Below the pieces are notes generated by a model. That model worked only from the letters and a program-made list of their open reading frames with translations, was not told where the DNA came from and ran no database searches. A stretch of DNA of 64,000 nucleotides from NCBI GenBank assembly GCA_016214145.1, contig JACRPA010000006.1, positions 124,001 through 188,000 on the forward strand, written 5' to 3'. Below are positions 8,714-15,581 of the stretch, piece by piece (the first letter of the stretch is position 1; each line of letters starts with the position of its first letter). The position numbers were made by a program, and so were the translations under genes. Origin of the DNA: Rhodocyclales bacterium (lineage in GTDB: Bacteria; Pseudomonadota; Gammaproteobacteria; Burkholderiales; Rhodocyclaceae).

Positions 8714-9177
8714 TTTGCCCTGCCTTCCATCAGCCGTTCCGTGATGTACTTCCATTCCGCCGGGTCGACCGGCGTGATCGACAGGCGATTGCCCTTCGCC
8801 TGCACGCGCATGTTGGCGAGCGCCTTGTGGCTGCGCAGTTCGGCCAGGCCGACCAGGCGCGTCTTCTTCACCAGCTTCACGTCCACGTTCAGCCAGCGCG
8901 GATTCTCCGGCGTGGATTTCGGGTCGAAATATTTGTGCTTGCGGTCGAACTGGGTGGCGTCCGGGTAGGCCGGCTTGCATACCTCGACGATGCCGACGAT
9001 GCCCGGCTCGGCGCAATTGGAGTGGTAGAAGAAGCCCCGGTCGCCGGGCTTCATCTGGTCGCGCATGAAGTTGCGCGCCTGGTAATTGCGCACGCCCCAC
9101 CAGGCGGTCACCTTGTCGCGGGCGAGGTCGTCGATGCCGTAGGCCTCGGGTTCGGATTTCATCAGCCAATAACGCAT
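8710..9177 (-). CDS. EVE domain-containing protein
   Basis: A 155-residue protein made entirely of an EVE domain: MRYWLMKSEPEAYGIDDL at the start, WWGVRNYQARNFMRD and KPGDRGFFYHSN in the middle. EVE domains are PUA-like folds that bind modified bases in nucleic acids. Single-domain versions are common next to zapA and 6S RNA in beta- and gammaproteobacteria; the precise function is not established. It follows the terminator behind 6S RNA and overlaps the TauE-like gene by 4 nt. Confidence 0.9.
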   Translation of the reverse strand: MRYWLMKSEPEAYGIDDLARDKVTAWWGVRNYQARNFMRDQMKPGDRGFFYHSNCAEPGIVGIVEVCKPAYPDATQFDRKHKYFDPKSTPENPRWLNVDVKLVKKTRLVGLAELRSHKALANMRVQAKGNRLSITPVDPAEWKYITERLMEGRAK

Positions 9178-9188
9178 GGATCATCCCG

Positions 9189-9220
9189 AAAAACAAAGCG
9201 CGGCGATTATTCGCCGCGCT
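9189..9220 (-). terminator. Rho-independent terminator after 6S RNA
   Basis: Read on the minus strand there is a perfect 10-bp stem (AGCGCGGCGA / TCGCCGCGCT) with a 4-nt loop, followed by TTGTTTTT. It lies about 13 nt beyond the predicted 3' end of 6S RNA and 12 nt before the EVE start codon, so it should end the zapA/6S transcript. Confidence 0.85.
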
Positions 9221-9232
9221 TCTTGATGGGAT

Positions 9233-9416
9233 CCCCCGCCTGTGCCGCTAGGCCGGCATCCTGAACCTGAGGTCCAGAGTGGCCGCTTTCCGGTCACCGC
9301 AGGTGCGTCCGGGCTCACGAATGAGGGACGCTCACAAAAGTGACGCTGTGGTCCGCAGCCAATGCCAAGTCATTGGTTCAAGGAATGGTTAGGCCTTGGC
9401 GAGCACCGCAGGGGAA
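9233..9416 (-). ncRNA. ssrS: 6S RNA
   Basis: Directly downstream of zapA on the same strand, the usual place of ssrS. On the minus strand the 5' part reads CTCGCCAAGGCC then CCTTGAACC, and the 3' part reads GGTTCAGGATGCCGGCC, resembling the conserved 5' and 3' central-bubble flanks of E. coli 6S RNA. The ends pair in a closing stem (5' CCCCTGCGGTGC with 3' GCACAGGCGGGGG), giving about 184 nt, and a terminator follows. 6S RNA mimics an open promoter and sequesters sigma70 RNA polymerase. Because the RNA is largely self-complementary, strand was decided by synteny and the terminator. Confidence 0.75.
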
Positions 9417-9450
9417 TTCTTGACGCCGGATCGGGTGGTGCGAGGGCTGA

Positions 9451-9762
9451 CTAGAACAGCTGTTCCTGGCTGGCCATCGCTTCGTCGAGCCGCGCCTGCA
9501 TGGATCCGATTCTACGCCGGAACTCCTGCATGTCAAAACCGCCCGGCAGCTGGATGGAGAGCAGTTCGTGGGCGAGGTTGAGGGCCGTCATGACGGCGAG
9601 GCGCTCGCCGGTGGATTTGGTCTTCTCGCCGATTTCGCGCATCTTTTCATCGACGAAGGCGACCGCGGTTTGCAGGGCTTCGCGCTCTTCCGGCGCGCAG
9701 GCGACGCGGTATTCGCGTCCCATGAGGACGATGTCGAGCGTATTGGCTTCCTTCTTGCTCAT
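9451..9762 (-). CDS. zapA: Cell division protein ZapA
   Basis: A 103-residue protein with the ZapA layout: N-terminal globular part (LDIVLMGREYRVACAPEE), the helix AVAFVDEKMREIGEKTK and the MTALNLAHELL segment, then a C-terminal coiled coil. ZapA binds and bundles FtsZ at the division ring. It overlaps the upstream ZapB-like gene by 4 nt (ATGA), indicating coupled translation, and is followed by 6S RNA. Confidence 0.93.
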   Translation of the reverse strand: MSKKEANTLDIVLMGREYRVACAPEEREALQTAVAFVDEKMREIGEKTKSTGERLAVMTALNLAHELLSIQLPGGFDMQEFRRRIGSMQARLDEAMASQEQLF

Positions 9763-9953
9763 TGCTCGGGCAGACGCTCAACGAGGGATTCCAGGCGGGT
9801 GCAGGCGGTCTCGATTTTTTCGTTGAGGCGGTTGCGCTCGACCTCGAGGCCGGCCACGCGCGTGCGCAGTTCCTGATTCTCGGTGCGCAGGTTCTGGCAC
9901 AGCGAAATGAACTGCTCGATGCGTTCTTCGAGGGCGAATAAATCCCGATCCAT
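9759..9953 (-). CDS. ZapB-like small coiled-coil protein
   Basis: A 64-residue, almost entirely coiled-coil protein (ALEERIEQFISLCQNLRTEN and onward with heptads). Small proteins of this kind (TIGR02449-like) precede zapA in many proteobacteria and resemble ZapB, which links ZapA-FtsZ to the terminus region. It overlaps zapA by 4 nt. On the minus strand a TTGACG is followed 17 nt later by ATAGTT just ahead of the ATG, a weak promoter candidate implying a very short leader. Confidence 0.75.
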   Translation of the reverse strand: MDRDLFALEERIEQFISLCQNLRTENQELRTRVAGLEVERNRLNEKIETACTRLESLVERLPEQ

Positions 9954-10029
9954 CGCGACAAACTATCAAAAAAAGCGGTTTCACGTCAAGCAATAACAGG
10001 GAATTCTGAATGTTATTTGTGACGCCGTC

Positions 10030-10052
10030 GCCGTCCTGCGGGGGCTGACTTT
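10030..10052 (+). repeat. Dispersed 23-bp GCCGT-N10-CTGACTTT motif, copy 1
   Basis: GCCGT, ten bases (CCTGCGGGGG), CTGACTTT. This copy is intergenic, between the zapB-like gene and the cobalamin riboswitch, and its CTGACT lies 15 nt upstream of a TATAAT box. Confidence 0.85.
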
Positions 10053-10071
10053 GCGGTTTTGCCGCTATAAT
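10045..10071 (+). promoter_or_regulatory. Putative sigma70 promoter of the cobalamin riboswitch/btuBCD transcript
   Basis: A perfect -10 box TATAAT lies at 10066-10071, upstream of the riboswitch. The best -35 is CTGACT at 10045-10050 (shares the TGAC core with TTGACA), 15 nt away; it is part of the dispersed 23-bp motif. The transcript would start near 10078. This is read from sequence only. Confidence 0.6.
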
Positions 10072-10111
10072 CCGCTCCGCCGCAGGGCTTAGAGTCCGCG
10101 GCATCCTGTTC

Positions 10112-10552
10112 AAGGTGCTCTGCCGGCCCTCCGCCGGCAGGTTAAACGGGAATGAGGTGCGCAGGCCCGGCCTGCAATGCCTCAGCTGCCCCCGCAACGG
10201 TAAGCAAGTGCGGGTCCGCCACACAGCCACTGGGTGAAGAGCGCCTAACAGGAGGAAACACGTATGCGGCTAGGGCATTCGGCTGCGGAACAAGGCGCGC
10301 CGACGCCGCTTGGGTGATTCCCAAGCAAGGAGGCGCAACGCCGTGCCGCGGCCGAATGCCGACGCCCCTTTGGGTTGGGCTTTGGCGGCGCGTCTGCGTC
10401 GTTGCAGCGCTTGCCCGCAGATGACTGCGGGCGGCGCGCGGCGCCTAGCATCCATCGCCGCCAAAGCCCAACGCATACGTGTTTCCTCCTGTTAGGCGCT
10501 CTAGCCCGGGAAGGCGGCGGATCAAGACTTGCGAGCCCGGATACCGGCCTCG
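10112..10552 (+). promoter_or_regulatory. Cobalamin riboswitch, split by an inverted-repeat element
   Basis: Hallmarks of the AdoCbl aptamer are present in order: AGGTGCTCTGCCGG, GTTAAACGGGAATGAGGTGCG, GCCTCAGCTGCCCCCGCAACGG, GTGCGGGTCCGCCACACAGCCACTGGG, then after the insertion CCCGGGAAGGCGGCGGAT and the 3' box GAGCCCGGATACCGGCCT. The aptamer is interrupted at its variable hairpin (between GCCACTGGG and CCCGGGAAGG) by about 265 bp with 31-bp perfect inverted ends. Because the insertion sits on a naturally variable stem, the core could still fold. It lies upstream of btuB, so AdoCbl should repress the transporter operon. Confidence 0.93.
10238..10502. repeat. 265-bp inverted-repeat (MITE-like) element inside the riboswitch
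   Basis: Perfect 31-bp terminal inverted repeats (10238-10268 and 10472-10502; ends AGAGCGCCTAAC / GTTAGGCGCTCT). Inside are two further hairpins: 10274-10288 pairs with 10346-10360 (one mismatch), and 10374-10390 pairs perfectly with 10456-10472. Smaller stems occur at 10308-10326 and 10413-10432. The whole could fold as a three-way cruciform. Both outer arms carry AGGAGG-AAACACGT-ATG. No transposase gene and no clear target duplication are visible. Confidence 0.85.
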
Positions 10553-10694
10553 GACAGACCAGTTCGGAATCGCCGCGGGGGTGCGGCCACCGGCACCGGG
10601 CCTGCCCGATCCGTTCGAAGCCCCCTCCAGCGTTTCCGCCATTCGACATTGTCCGGCAGCGGGGACGCAGGCCGGCGAACGGGGAGTCTTTTCG

Positions 10695-12671
10695 ATGCAT
10701 GCTTCTTTCCTGCGCAAGGCATTCGCGCCTTTTCTATTCTCCGCAGTATTTTCAGTCCAGGCCGCCACGAGTGAAGACGAAGCGACGGTCGTCGTGACCG
10801 CCAGCCGTTTCAGCGCGCCGGCGCTTGAGCAGCCCATCGCCATCCAGGTCATCACCGCCGAGCAGATCCGCGAGAGCACTGCGGTCAATGTCTCCGAGGT
10901 CCTGTCCAAGCTGGGCGGCGTCCATGCGCGCATCAATTTCCTCGGCATTCCGGACTCGCCGATCGACCTGCGCGGCTTCGGCATGAGTGGCGACCAGAAC
11001 ACCCTGCTGCTGGTGAACGGCCAGCGCTATTCCGAAAACGAGCTGATCTCGGCGCGCATCTCGGCGATTCCGCTCGACAGCATCGAGCGCATCGAGATCC
11101 TGCGCGGCGCCGGCGCCGTGCTCTACGGCGGCGGCGCGACGGGCGGCACCATCAACATCATCACCCGCTCGCCGCTGTCCGTGCCGTCGGGGGGGAATGT
11201 GTCACTGGCGCTGGGCAGCCATGAGATGCGCGATGCGCGCGGCAGCTTCAGCGCCGGCAGCGGCCCGTGGGGCCTCAGCCTGCACGCCCAAAGCCAGCAG
11301 AGCGACAACTACCGGCAGAACAACCATTCCTCCCAGGACGCCGTCTCCGGCGAGTGGCGCTATGTCGGGGACGAGGGCGCCCTGTCGCTGCGCTTCGGTG
11401 CCGACGACCAGCGCGCCCGCCTGCCCGGCCCGCGCACCGAGCTGCAGCTGAAGACCGATCCGCGCGGCACCTCGACGCCGAACGACTACGCCAACTCGCG
11501 CTCCGAACAGGCCGGACTGCACGGGGAGCAGCGCTTCGGCGACGTCACAGTGGCGGCCGATGCCGGCCAGCGGCGCAAGACCTCGCGCTATTTCTTCGAT
11601 TTCGGCTTCGGCTTCAGCTCGCGCCAGGATACGGAGGTGACGGTCAATTCGGTGTCGCCCCGCCTGCACTGGAACACCACGCTCGCCGGCATGGCCAACC
11701 GCCTGACGGCGGGCGTCGACTGGAGCGAATGGTCCTACGGCAACGACACCCTGAGCGGCTTCGGCAACCGCGACGAGTCCGGTCGCCAGCATAACCGCGC
11801 CGTCTATGTCCGCGACGAGCTCGGTCTCACCGCCACCACCCGCCTCACCGCCGGCCTGCGCCGGGAGCGCGTCGAGCAGGAACAGCGCGAGCGGCTGACG
11901 CCGCTGCCCAAGGCGGACAGCAGCCGCAACCTGACCGCCAGCGAGCTGGCCCTGCAGCAGCAGTTCGGCGGCGGCTGGTCGGCCTACGGCCGCCTCGGCC
12001 GCAGCTTCCGCGTCGCCAACATCGACGAGAACCGCTGCTTCTTTCCCCCCTGCGCGCCGTTGCTCAAGCCGCAAACTTCGCAGGACCGGGAAATCGGCCT
12101 GCAGTGGCGGGCCGGCAAGGCCGCCTTCCGCGCCAGCCTGTTCGACATCGACCTGAAGAACGAGCTGCACTACAACGCCATCACCTTCACCAACATGAAC
12201 CTGCAGCCGACGCGGCGCCGCGGACTCGAGCTGGAGGGCAAGGCGCCGCTCGGCGCCGACCTGGAGCTGGGCGCGCGCTACGCGTACACCGACGCCCGCT
12301 TCCGCGACGGCAGCTACGGCGGCTTCGATGTCGGCGGCAACCAGGTGCCGCTGGTGCCGCGCCAGCGCGCCGGTCTCTCCCTCGGCTGGAAGGTCGCCGT
12401 GCCGACGCGGCTGACTTTCTCGCTCAGCCACATCGGCGAGCAGCGCTACGACAACGACCAGCGCAATCTCTTCCGCCGCATGCCGTCCTACACCGTCGCC
12501 GACATCAAGCTGTCGCACCAGGCCGGCAGCTGGCGCCTGGCGGCCGGGGTGAACAACCTCTTCGACAAGGCCTATTACAGCTACGCCATCGTCAACGGCG
12601 CCTTCACCACCTTCAACGCCTATCCGGAGGACCGGCGCAACGCCTACGTCAGCGCCGAGTTGAAGTTCTAG
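10695..12671 (+). CDS. btuB: TonB-dependent vitamin B12 receptor BtuB
   Basis: A 658-residue outer-membrane receptor. ATG 10695 gives a signal peptide (LRKAFAPFLFSAVFSVQA) and then a TonB-box-like EATVVVTASRF. The plug follows (IDLRGFGMSGDQNTLLLVNG, IEILRGAGAVLYGGGATGG), then a beta barrel ending in VSAELKF with the typical C-terminal Phe. It imports cobalamins across the outer membrane using TonB energy. The upstream cobalamin riboswitch and the downstream btuCD make B12 the likely ligand. The frame is open further 5', but that part is riboswitch sequence. One dispersed 23-bp motif copy lies inside at 12396-12418. Confidence 0.95.
   Translation: MHASFLRKAFAPFLFSAVFSVQAATSEDEATVVVTASRFSAPALEQPIAIQVITAEQIRESTAVNVSEVLSKLGGVHARINFLGIPDSPIDLRGFGMSGDQNTLLLVNGQRYSENELISARISAIPLDSIERIEILRGAGAVLYGGGATGGTINIITRSPLSVPSGGNVSLALGSHEMRDARGSFSAGSGPWGLSLHAQSQQSDNYRQNNHSSQDAVSGEWRYVGDEGALSLRFGADDQRARLPGPRTELQLKTDPRGTSTPNDYANSRSEQAGLHGEQRFGDVTVAADAGQRRKTSRYFFDFGFGFSSRQDTEVTVNSVSPRLHWNTTLAGMANRLTAGVDWSEWSYGNDTLSGFGNRDESGRQHNRAVYVRDELGLTATTRLTAGLRRERVEQEQRERLTPLPKADSSRNLTASELALQQQFGGGWSAYGRLGRSFRVANIDENRCFFPPCAPLLKPQTSQDREIGLQWRAGKAAFRASLFDIDLKNELHYNAITFTNMNLQPTRRRGLELEGKAPLGADLELGARYAYTDARFRDGSYGGFDVGGNQVPLVPRQRAGLSLGWKVAVPTRLTFSLSHIGEQRYDNDQRNLFRRMPSYTVADIKLSHQAGSWRLAAGVNNLFDKAYYSYAIVNGAFTTFNAYPEDRRNAYVSAELKF
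12396..12418 (+). repeat. Dispersed 23-bp motif, copy 2 (within btuB)
   Basis: GCCGT, GCCGACGCGG, CTGACTTT; read in the gene frame as A-V-P-T-R-L-T-F. Same 10-nt spacing as the other copies. Confidence 0.8.
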
Positions 12672-12680
12672 CCGACCGCC

Positions 12681-13667
12681 ATGCCCACCCGCCGCCGCGC
12701 CTTCCTGGTGATCCTGCTCCTCGCCCTGCTCGGGCTGGCGAGCCTCGCGCTGGCGCTGGCGGCGGGCAGCCTGCCGGTGTCCGCCGCGGATATCGGCCGC
12801 GCCCTGCTCGGCGAGACGCAGGGCGTGGCGGCGGAAGTGGTGCGCGAGCTGCGCCTGCCGCGCGCGCTGGTGGCTTTCGCCTGCGGCGGACTGCTGGCGC
12901 TGGCCGGCGCGCTGATGCAGGTGCTGCTGAGGAATCCGCTGGCCGACCCCTACGTGCTCGGCATTTCCGGCGGCGCCTCGGTCGGCGCGCTGGGCGCCAT
13001 GCTGATCGGGCTGCCCGCGCTGCTGGTTCATGGCGGCGCCTTCGCCGGCGCGCTGGCCGCCACGCTGCTGGTGTTCGGCCTGGCGCGCGGCGACGGCTCG
13101 TGGACGCAGACCCGGCTGCTGCTGACCGGCGTCATCGTCGCCGCCGGCTGCGGCGCCGCGGTGGCGCTGATCCTGTCCATCGCGCCCGAGAACAAGCTGC
13201 GCGGCATGCTGTTCTGGCTGATGGGCGACCTGTCGCATGCCGCCTCGCCCTGGCCGGCGCTGTCCATGCTCCTGCTGGGCCTCCTCGCCGCGCTGCCCTT
13301 CTCGCGCGACCTGAATCTGCTGGCGCGCGGCGACGTGACGGCGCGCGCGCTCGGCGTGCCGGTGGCGCGGCTGCGCGGCGGCGTCTATGTCCTCGCCGCG
13401 CTGGCCACCGCGGCGGCGGTGACGACGACCGGCGCGGTCGGCTTCGTCGGCCTCATCGTGCCGCACCTGGTGCGGCTGGCCATCGGCAACGACCAGCGCG
13501 TGCTGCTGCCGGCGGCCGCGCTGGCCGGCGGCGCCCTGCTCACCGTGGCCGACACCCTGGCGCGCACCATCGTCGCGCCGCAGCAGCTGCCGGTGGGCGT
13601 GCTGACGGCGCTGATCGGCGTTCCTGTCTTTCTCTATTTGTTGACGCGCAGTCCGAGGACGGCATGA
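12681..13667 (+). CDS. btuC: Vitamin B12 ABC transporter permease BtuC
   Basis: A 328-residue FecCD/BtuC-family permease with about ten hydrophobic segments and the family signatures LRLPRALVAFACGGLLALAG, NPLADPYVLGISGGASVGAL and TGAVGFVGLIVPHLVRL. Two copies with BtuD form the inner-membrane cobalamin importer fed by BtuF. It starts 9 nt after btuB and precedes btuD, so it should be under riboswitch control. Confidence 0.93.
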   Translation: MPTRRRAFLVILLLALLGLASLALALAAGSLPVSAADIGRALLGETQGVAAEVVRELRLPRALVAFACGGLLALAGALMQVLLRNPLADPYVLGISGGASVGALGAMLIGLPALLVHGGAFAGALAATLLVFGLARGDGSWTQTRLLLTGVIVAAGCGAAVALILSIAPENKLRGMLFWLMGDLSHAASPWPALSMLLLGLLAALPFSRDLNLLARGDVTARALGVPVARLRGGVYVLAALATAAAVTTTGAVGFVGLIVPHLVRLAIGNDQRVLLPAAALAGGALLTVADTLARTIVAPQQLPVGVLTALIGVPVFLYLLTRSPRTA

Positions 13668-13737
13668 GCGCCATCCGCAGGGCCGCCCCAAGGATGGCGC
13701 AGCCAACAACATGGAGCCGCGTAGCGGCGAACATCCG

Positions 13738-13775
13738 TCACCCTCTTCCTCGGGAAGGGGGATGGGGGGAAGGCC
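13738..13775. repeat. Low-complexity CCCTCTTCCTCGGGAAGGGGG repeat
   Basis: A C/T-rich then G-rich imperfect inverted repeat in the btuC-btuD gap. It is of the same type as the CCCTCTCCCC...GGGGAGAGGG repeats found at 17213, 46462 and 59094. It lies just 5' of the btuD start and may influence its translation. Confidence 0.5.
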
Positions 13776-13776
13776 C

Positions 13777-14547
13777 ATGAGTGCGCTGCTTTCCATCCGC
13801 GATCTCGAAGTGAATATCGGCGCCGTGCGCGTCGCCGCCGGGCTCGGCTTCGACCTGGCGGCGGGCGAGCGCCTGGCCATCCTCGGCCGCAACGGCACCG
13901 GCAAGACCACGCTGCTGTCGACCCTGGCCGGCCTGCGCGAAGCCGAGGCCGGCACGATCGCGCTGTGCGGCGAGGCGTATGCCGCGCTCGGCGCGCGCCG
14001 CGCCGCCCAACTGCGCGGCCTGCTGCCGCAGGGGCACCTCGATGCCTTCCAGTCCACGGTGCTGGAGACGGCGCTGATCGGGCGCCATCCGCATCTCGGC
14101 CGCTGGGCCTGGGAGGGGAAGGAAGACGAGCGCCTGGCGCGCGAGGCGCTGGCCGCGGTGGACCTGGCCGGCTTCGGTGTGCGCGAAGTGCATACCCTCT
14201 CCGGCGGCGAGCGCCAGCGGCTCGCCATCGCCGCGCTGCTGGCGCAGCAGCCGCGCGTGTACCTGCTCGACGAGCCGCTCGCCCATCTCGACCTCAATCA
14301 CCAGATCGCCGTGCTCGATCTGCTCTCGCGGCGCGCGCGCGAGGACGGCGTCGGCATCGTCATGGTGCTGCACGACATCAACCTGGCCCTGCGCCACGCC
14401 GACCGCGCGCTGCTGCTGTTCGGCGAGGGGAAAACACTGGAAGGGCCGGCAGGGCAGGTGCTCACGGCCGAAACCCTGTCGCGCCTGTACGGCCATCCGC
14501 TGCGCGAGATGCGCGACGGCGATGCGCGCTATTTCGTGCCGGTGTAG
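13777..14547 (+). CDS. btuD: Vitamin B12 ABC transporter ATPase BtuD
   Basis: A 256-residue ABC ATPase. Walker A is GRNGTGKTT (about residues 35-43), the signature LSGGERQRLAIAALL, Walker B RVYLLDEPLAHLD and the switch His in VMVLHDINLALRHAD. I chose ATG 13777, preceded by GGGGGAAGG; the frame extends 5' through a low-complexity repeat without a better start. It powers the BtuC permease. Its TAG stop codon lies at the beginning of a GTAGGTCGG repeat. Confidence 0.93.
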   Translation: MSALLSIRDLEVNIGAVRVAAGLGFDLAAGERLAILGRNGTGKTTLLSTLAGLREAEAGTIALCGEAYAALGARRAAQLRGLLPQGHLDAFQSTVLETALIGRHPHLGRWAWEGKEDERLAREALAAVDLAGFGVREVHTLSGGERQRLAIAALLAQQPRVYLLDEPLAHLDLNHQIAVLDLLSRRAREDGVGIVMVLHDINLALRHADRALLLFGEGKTLEGPAGQVLTAETLSRLYGHPLREMRDGDARYFVPV

Positions 14548-14662
14548 GTCGGTCCGTAGGTCGGGCTTCAGGCCGATGACCGAAGGAAATCCCCGTGGGA
14601 CAACAGCGGCCGAAGTCGGCCCCCGATCAGGTCGAGGGCAGGCTCTGAAGGCCGACCTACGG
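14543..14662. repeat. GTAGGTCGG REP-type repeat pair
   Basis: Starts with GTAGGTCGG (twice) followed by GGCTTCAGGCC, and ends with the complement GAAGGCCGACCTACGG about 110 bp later. The middle reads GACCGAAGGAAATCC then GGGACAACAGCGGCC. It lies between convergent btuD and btuF and supplies the btuD stop codon. The same long unit recurs at 17302-17396 and, decayed, at 15549-15581. Confidence 0.85.
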
Positions 14663-15538
14663 TACGGATCGCGGCCGGCGCGAACGCGCCGTCTCCAGGT
14701 GCTGGCACAGCCGCTCGATGCCGTCGAGGATGCGCGGGGTGTGGCGCTGGAGGTGATCGGGCGGAACGAAAAACAGGTTGTTGCGGGCGGCCGCCGTCAG
14801 CGCCGGCCAGCGGCGCCACGCGTCCAGCCATTCGGGGCGCTCCTCGCCCATGCCGCTGGCGACGATGGCCTCGGGGTTGGCGGCCAGCACGGACTCGACC
14901 GTCACCGGCGCCGCCATCTGTTTCAGCGCGCCGAAGACATTCTCGCCGCCGCACAGGCGGATTGCGTCGGAAATGATCTGGCCGCCGCCGACGGTCATCA
15001 GCGGTTCGTTCCATACCTGGTAGAACACGGCGACTCTCGGCCGCGCGGAATGGCGCGCGCGCAGCGCAGCGAGCCGTTCGCGGAAGCGCGCCGCGACGGC
15101 GCGTGCCTCGTCGCTGCCGGTCAGTGTTCCCAGGCGCTCCAGGTCGGCCGGCACGTCCTCGATGCGTCGCGCTTCGGTGAGCACCACCGGCAGGCCGATG
15201 CCCTTCAGCTTGGCGACGTGAGAGGCGATGTTGCCGCTCTCCCAGGCGAGGACGAGGTCGGGCCTGAGCGCGGCCACCGCCTCCAGGTCGATCTTCTCGT
15301 AGCCGCCGACGAGGGGAATCCGCTTTGCCGCCTCGGGGTGGTTGCTGAATTCCACCGTGCCGACGACGCGCTCGCCGGCGCCGATGGCGAAGAGGTTCTC
15401 GGTGATGTGCGGCGACAGGCTGACGATGCGCCGCGCCGGCCGGGCCAGGCGCACGACCTGCCCGGCGTCGTCCCTGACGACGATCTCGGCCAAGGCCGGC
15501 GCGGCGACCAGCAGGGCAATCAGGCAGAATGCACGCAT
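14657..15538 (-). CDS. btuF: Cobalamin-binding periplasmic protein BtuF
   Basis: A 293-residue class III periplasmic binding protein. ATG 15538 gives a signal peptide (LIALLVAAPALA) and then the typical helical-backbone layout: ARRIVSLSPHITENLFAIGAG, VGTVEFSNHPEAAKRIPLVGG, LEAVAALRPDLVLAW and NEPLMTVGGGQIISDAI. The context (btuBCD convergent, cobU divergent) and LSPHITE mark it as BtuF rather than a siderophore receptor. It delivers B12 to BtuCD. Its start is only 40 nt from the cobU start, so the two share a very short divergent regulatory region that contains a repeat relic. Confidence 0.9.
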   Translation of the reverse strand: MRAFCLIALLVAAPALAEIVVRDDAGQVVRLARPARRIVSLSPHITENLFAIGAGERVVGTVEFSNHPEAAKRIPLVGGYEKIDLEAVAALRPDLVLAWESGNIASHVAKLKGIGLPVVLTEARRIEDVPADLERLGTLTGSDEARAVAARFRERLAALRARHSARPRVAVFYQVWNEPLMTVGGGQIISDAIRLCGGENVFGALKQMAAPVTVESVLAANPEAIVASGMGEERPEWLDAWRRWPALTAAARNNLFFVPPDHLQRHTPRILDGIERLCQHLETARSRRPRSVP

Positions 15539-15548
15539 AGGGACGGAA

Positions 15549-15581
15549 TTGTACGATGACCAAAGGAAATCCCGCGGGATG
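15549..15581. repeat. Decayed copy of the GACCGAAGGAAATCC repeat at the btuF/cobU divergence
   Basis: The stretch GATGACCAAAGGAAATCC followed by CGCGGGATGAAGG closely matches the core of the GTAGG repeats at 14543 and 17302 (GATGACCGAAGGAAATCC, CGTGGGACAAC). The flanking GTAGG arms are absent. The cobU start codon and its AAAGGAA upstream element lie within this relic. Confidence 0.6.

Noticed and set aside
9233-9416. 6S RNA on the plus strand
   Set aside because: The sequence is nearly self-complementary and fits both strands, but zapA upstream and the U-tailed terminator downstream place it on the minus strand.
9440-9453. An additional copy of the 23-bp motif at the zapA stop (GAGGGCTGACTAG)
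   Set aside because: Shares only GGGCTGACT; the GCCGT box and the TTT are missing, so it was not counted.
10264-10476. Small genes inside the riboswitch element called as CDS
   Set aside because: The SD and ATG are good, but both frames lie in a structured repeat and the peptides look like low-complexity translation; reported as a finding only.
11202-14297. A 1031-residue open frame on the minus strand across btuB, btuC and btuD
   Set aside because: It is a shadow of the high-G+C coding genes on the plus strand: low-complexity Arg/Ala/Gln-rich translation, no domain, and it covers three clear genes.
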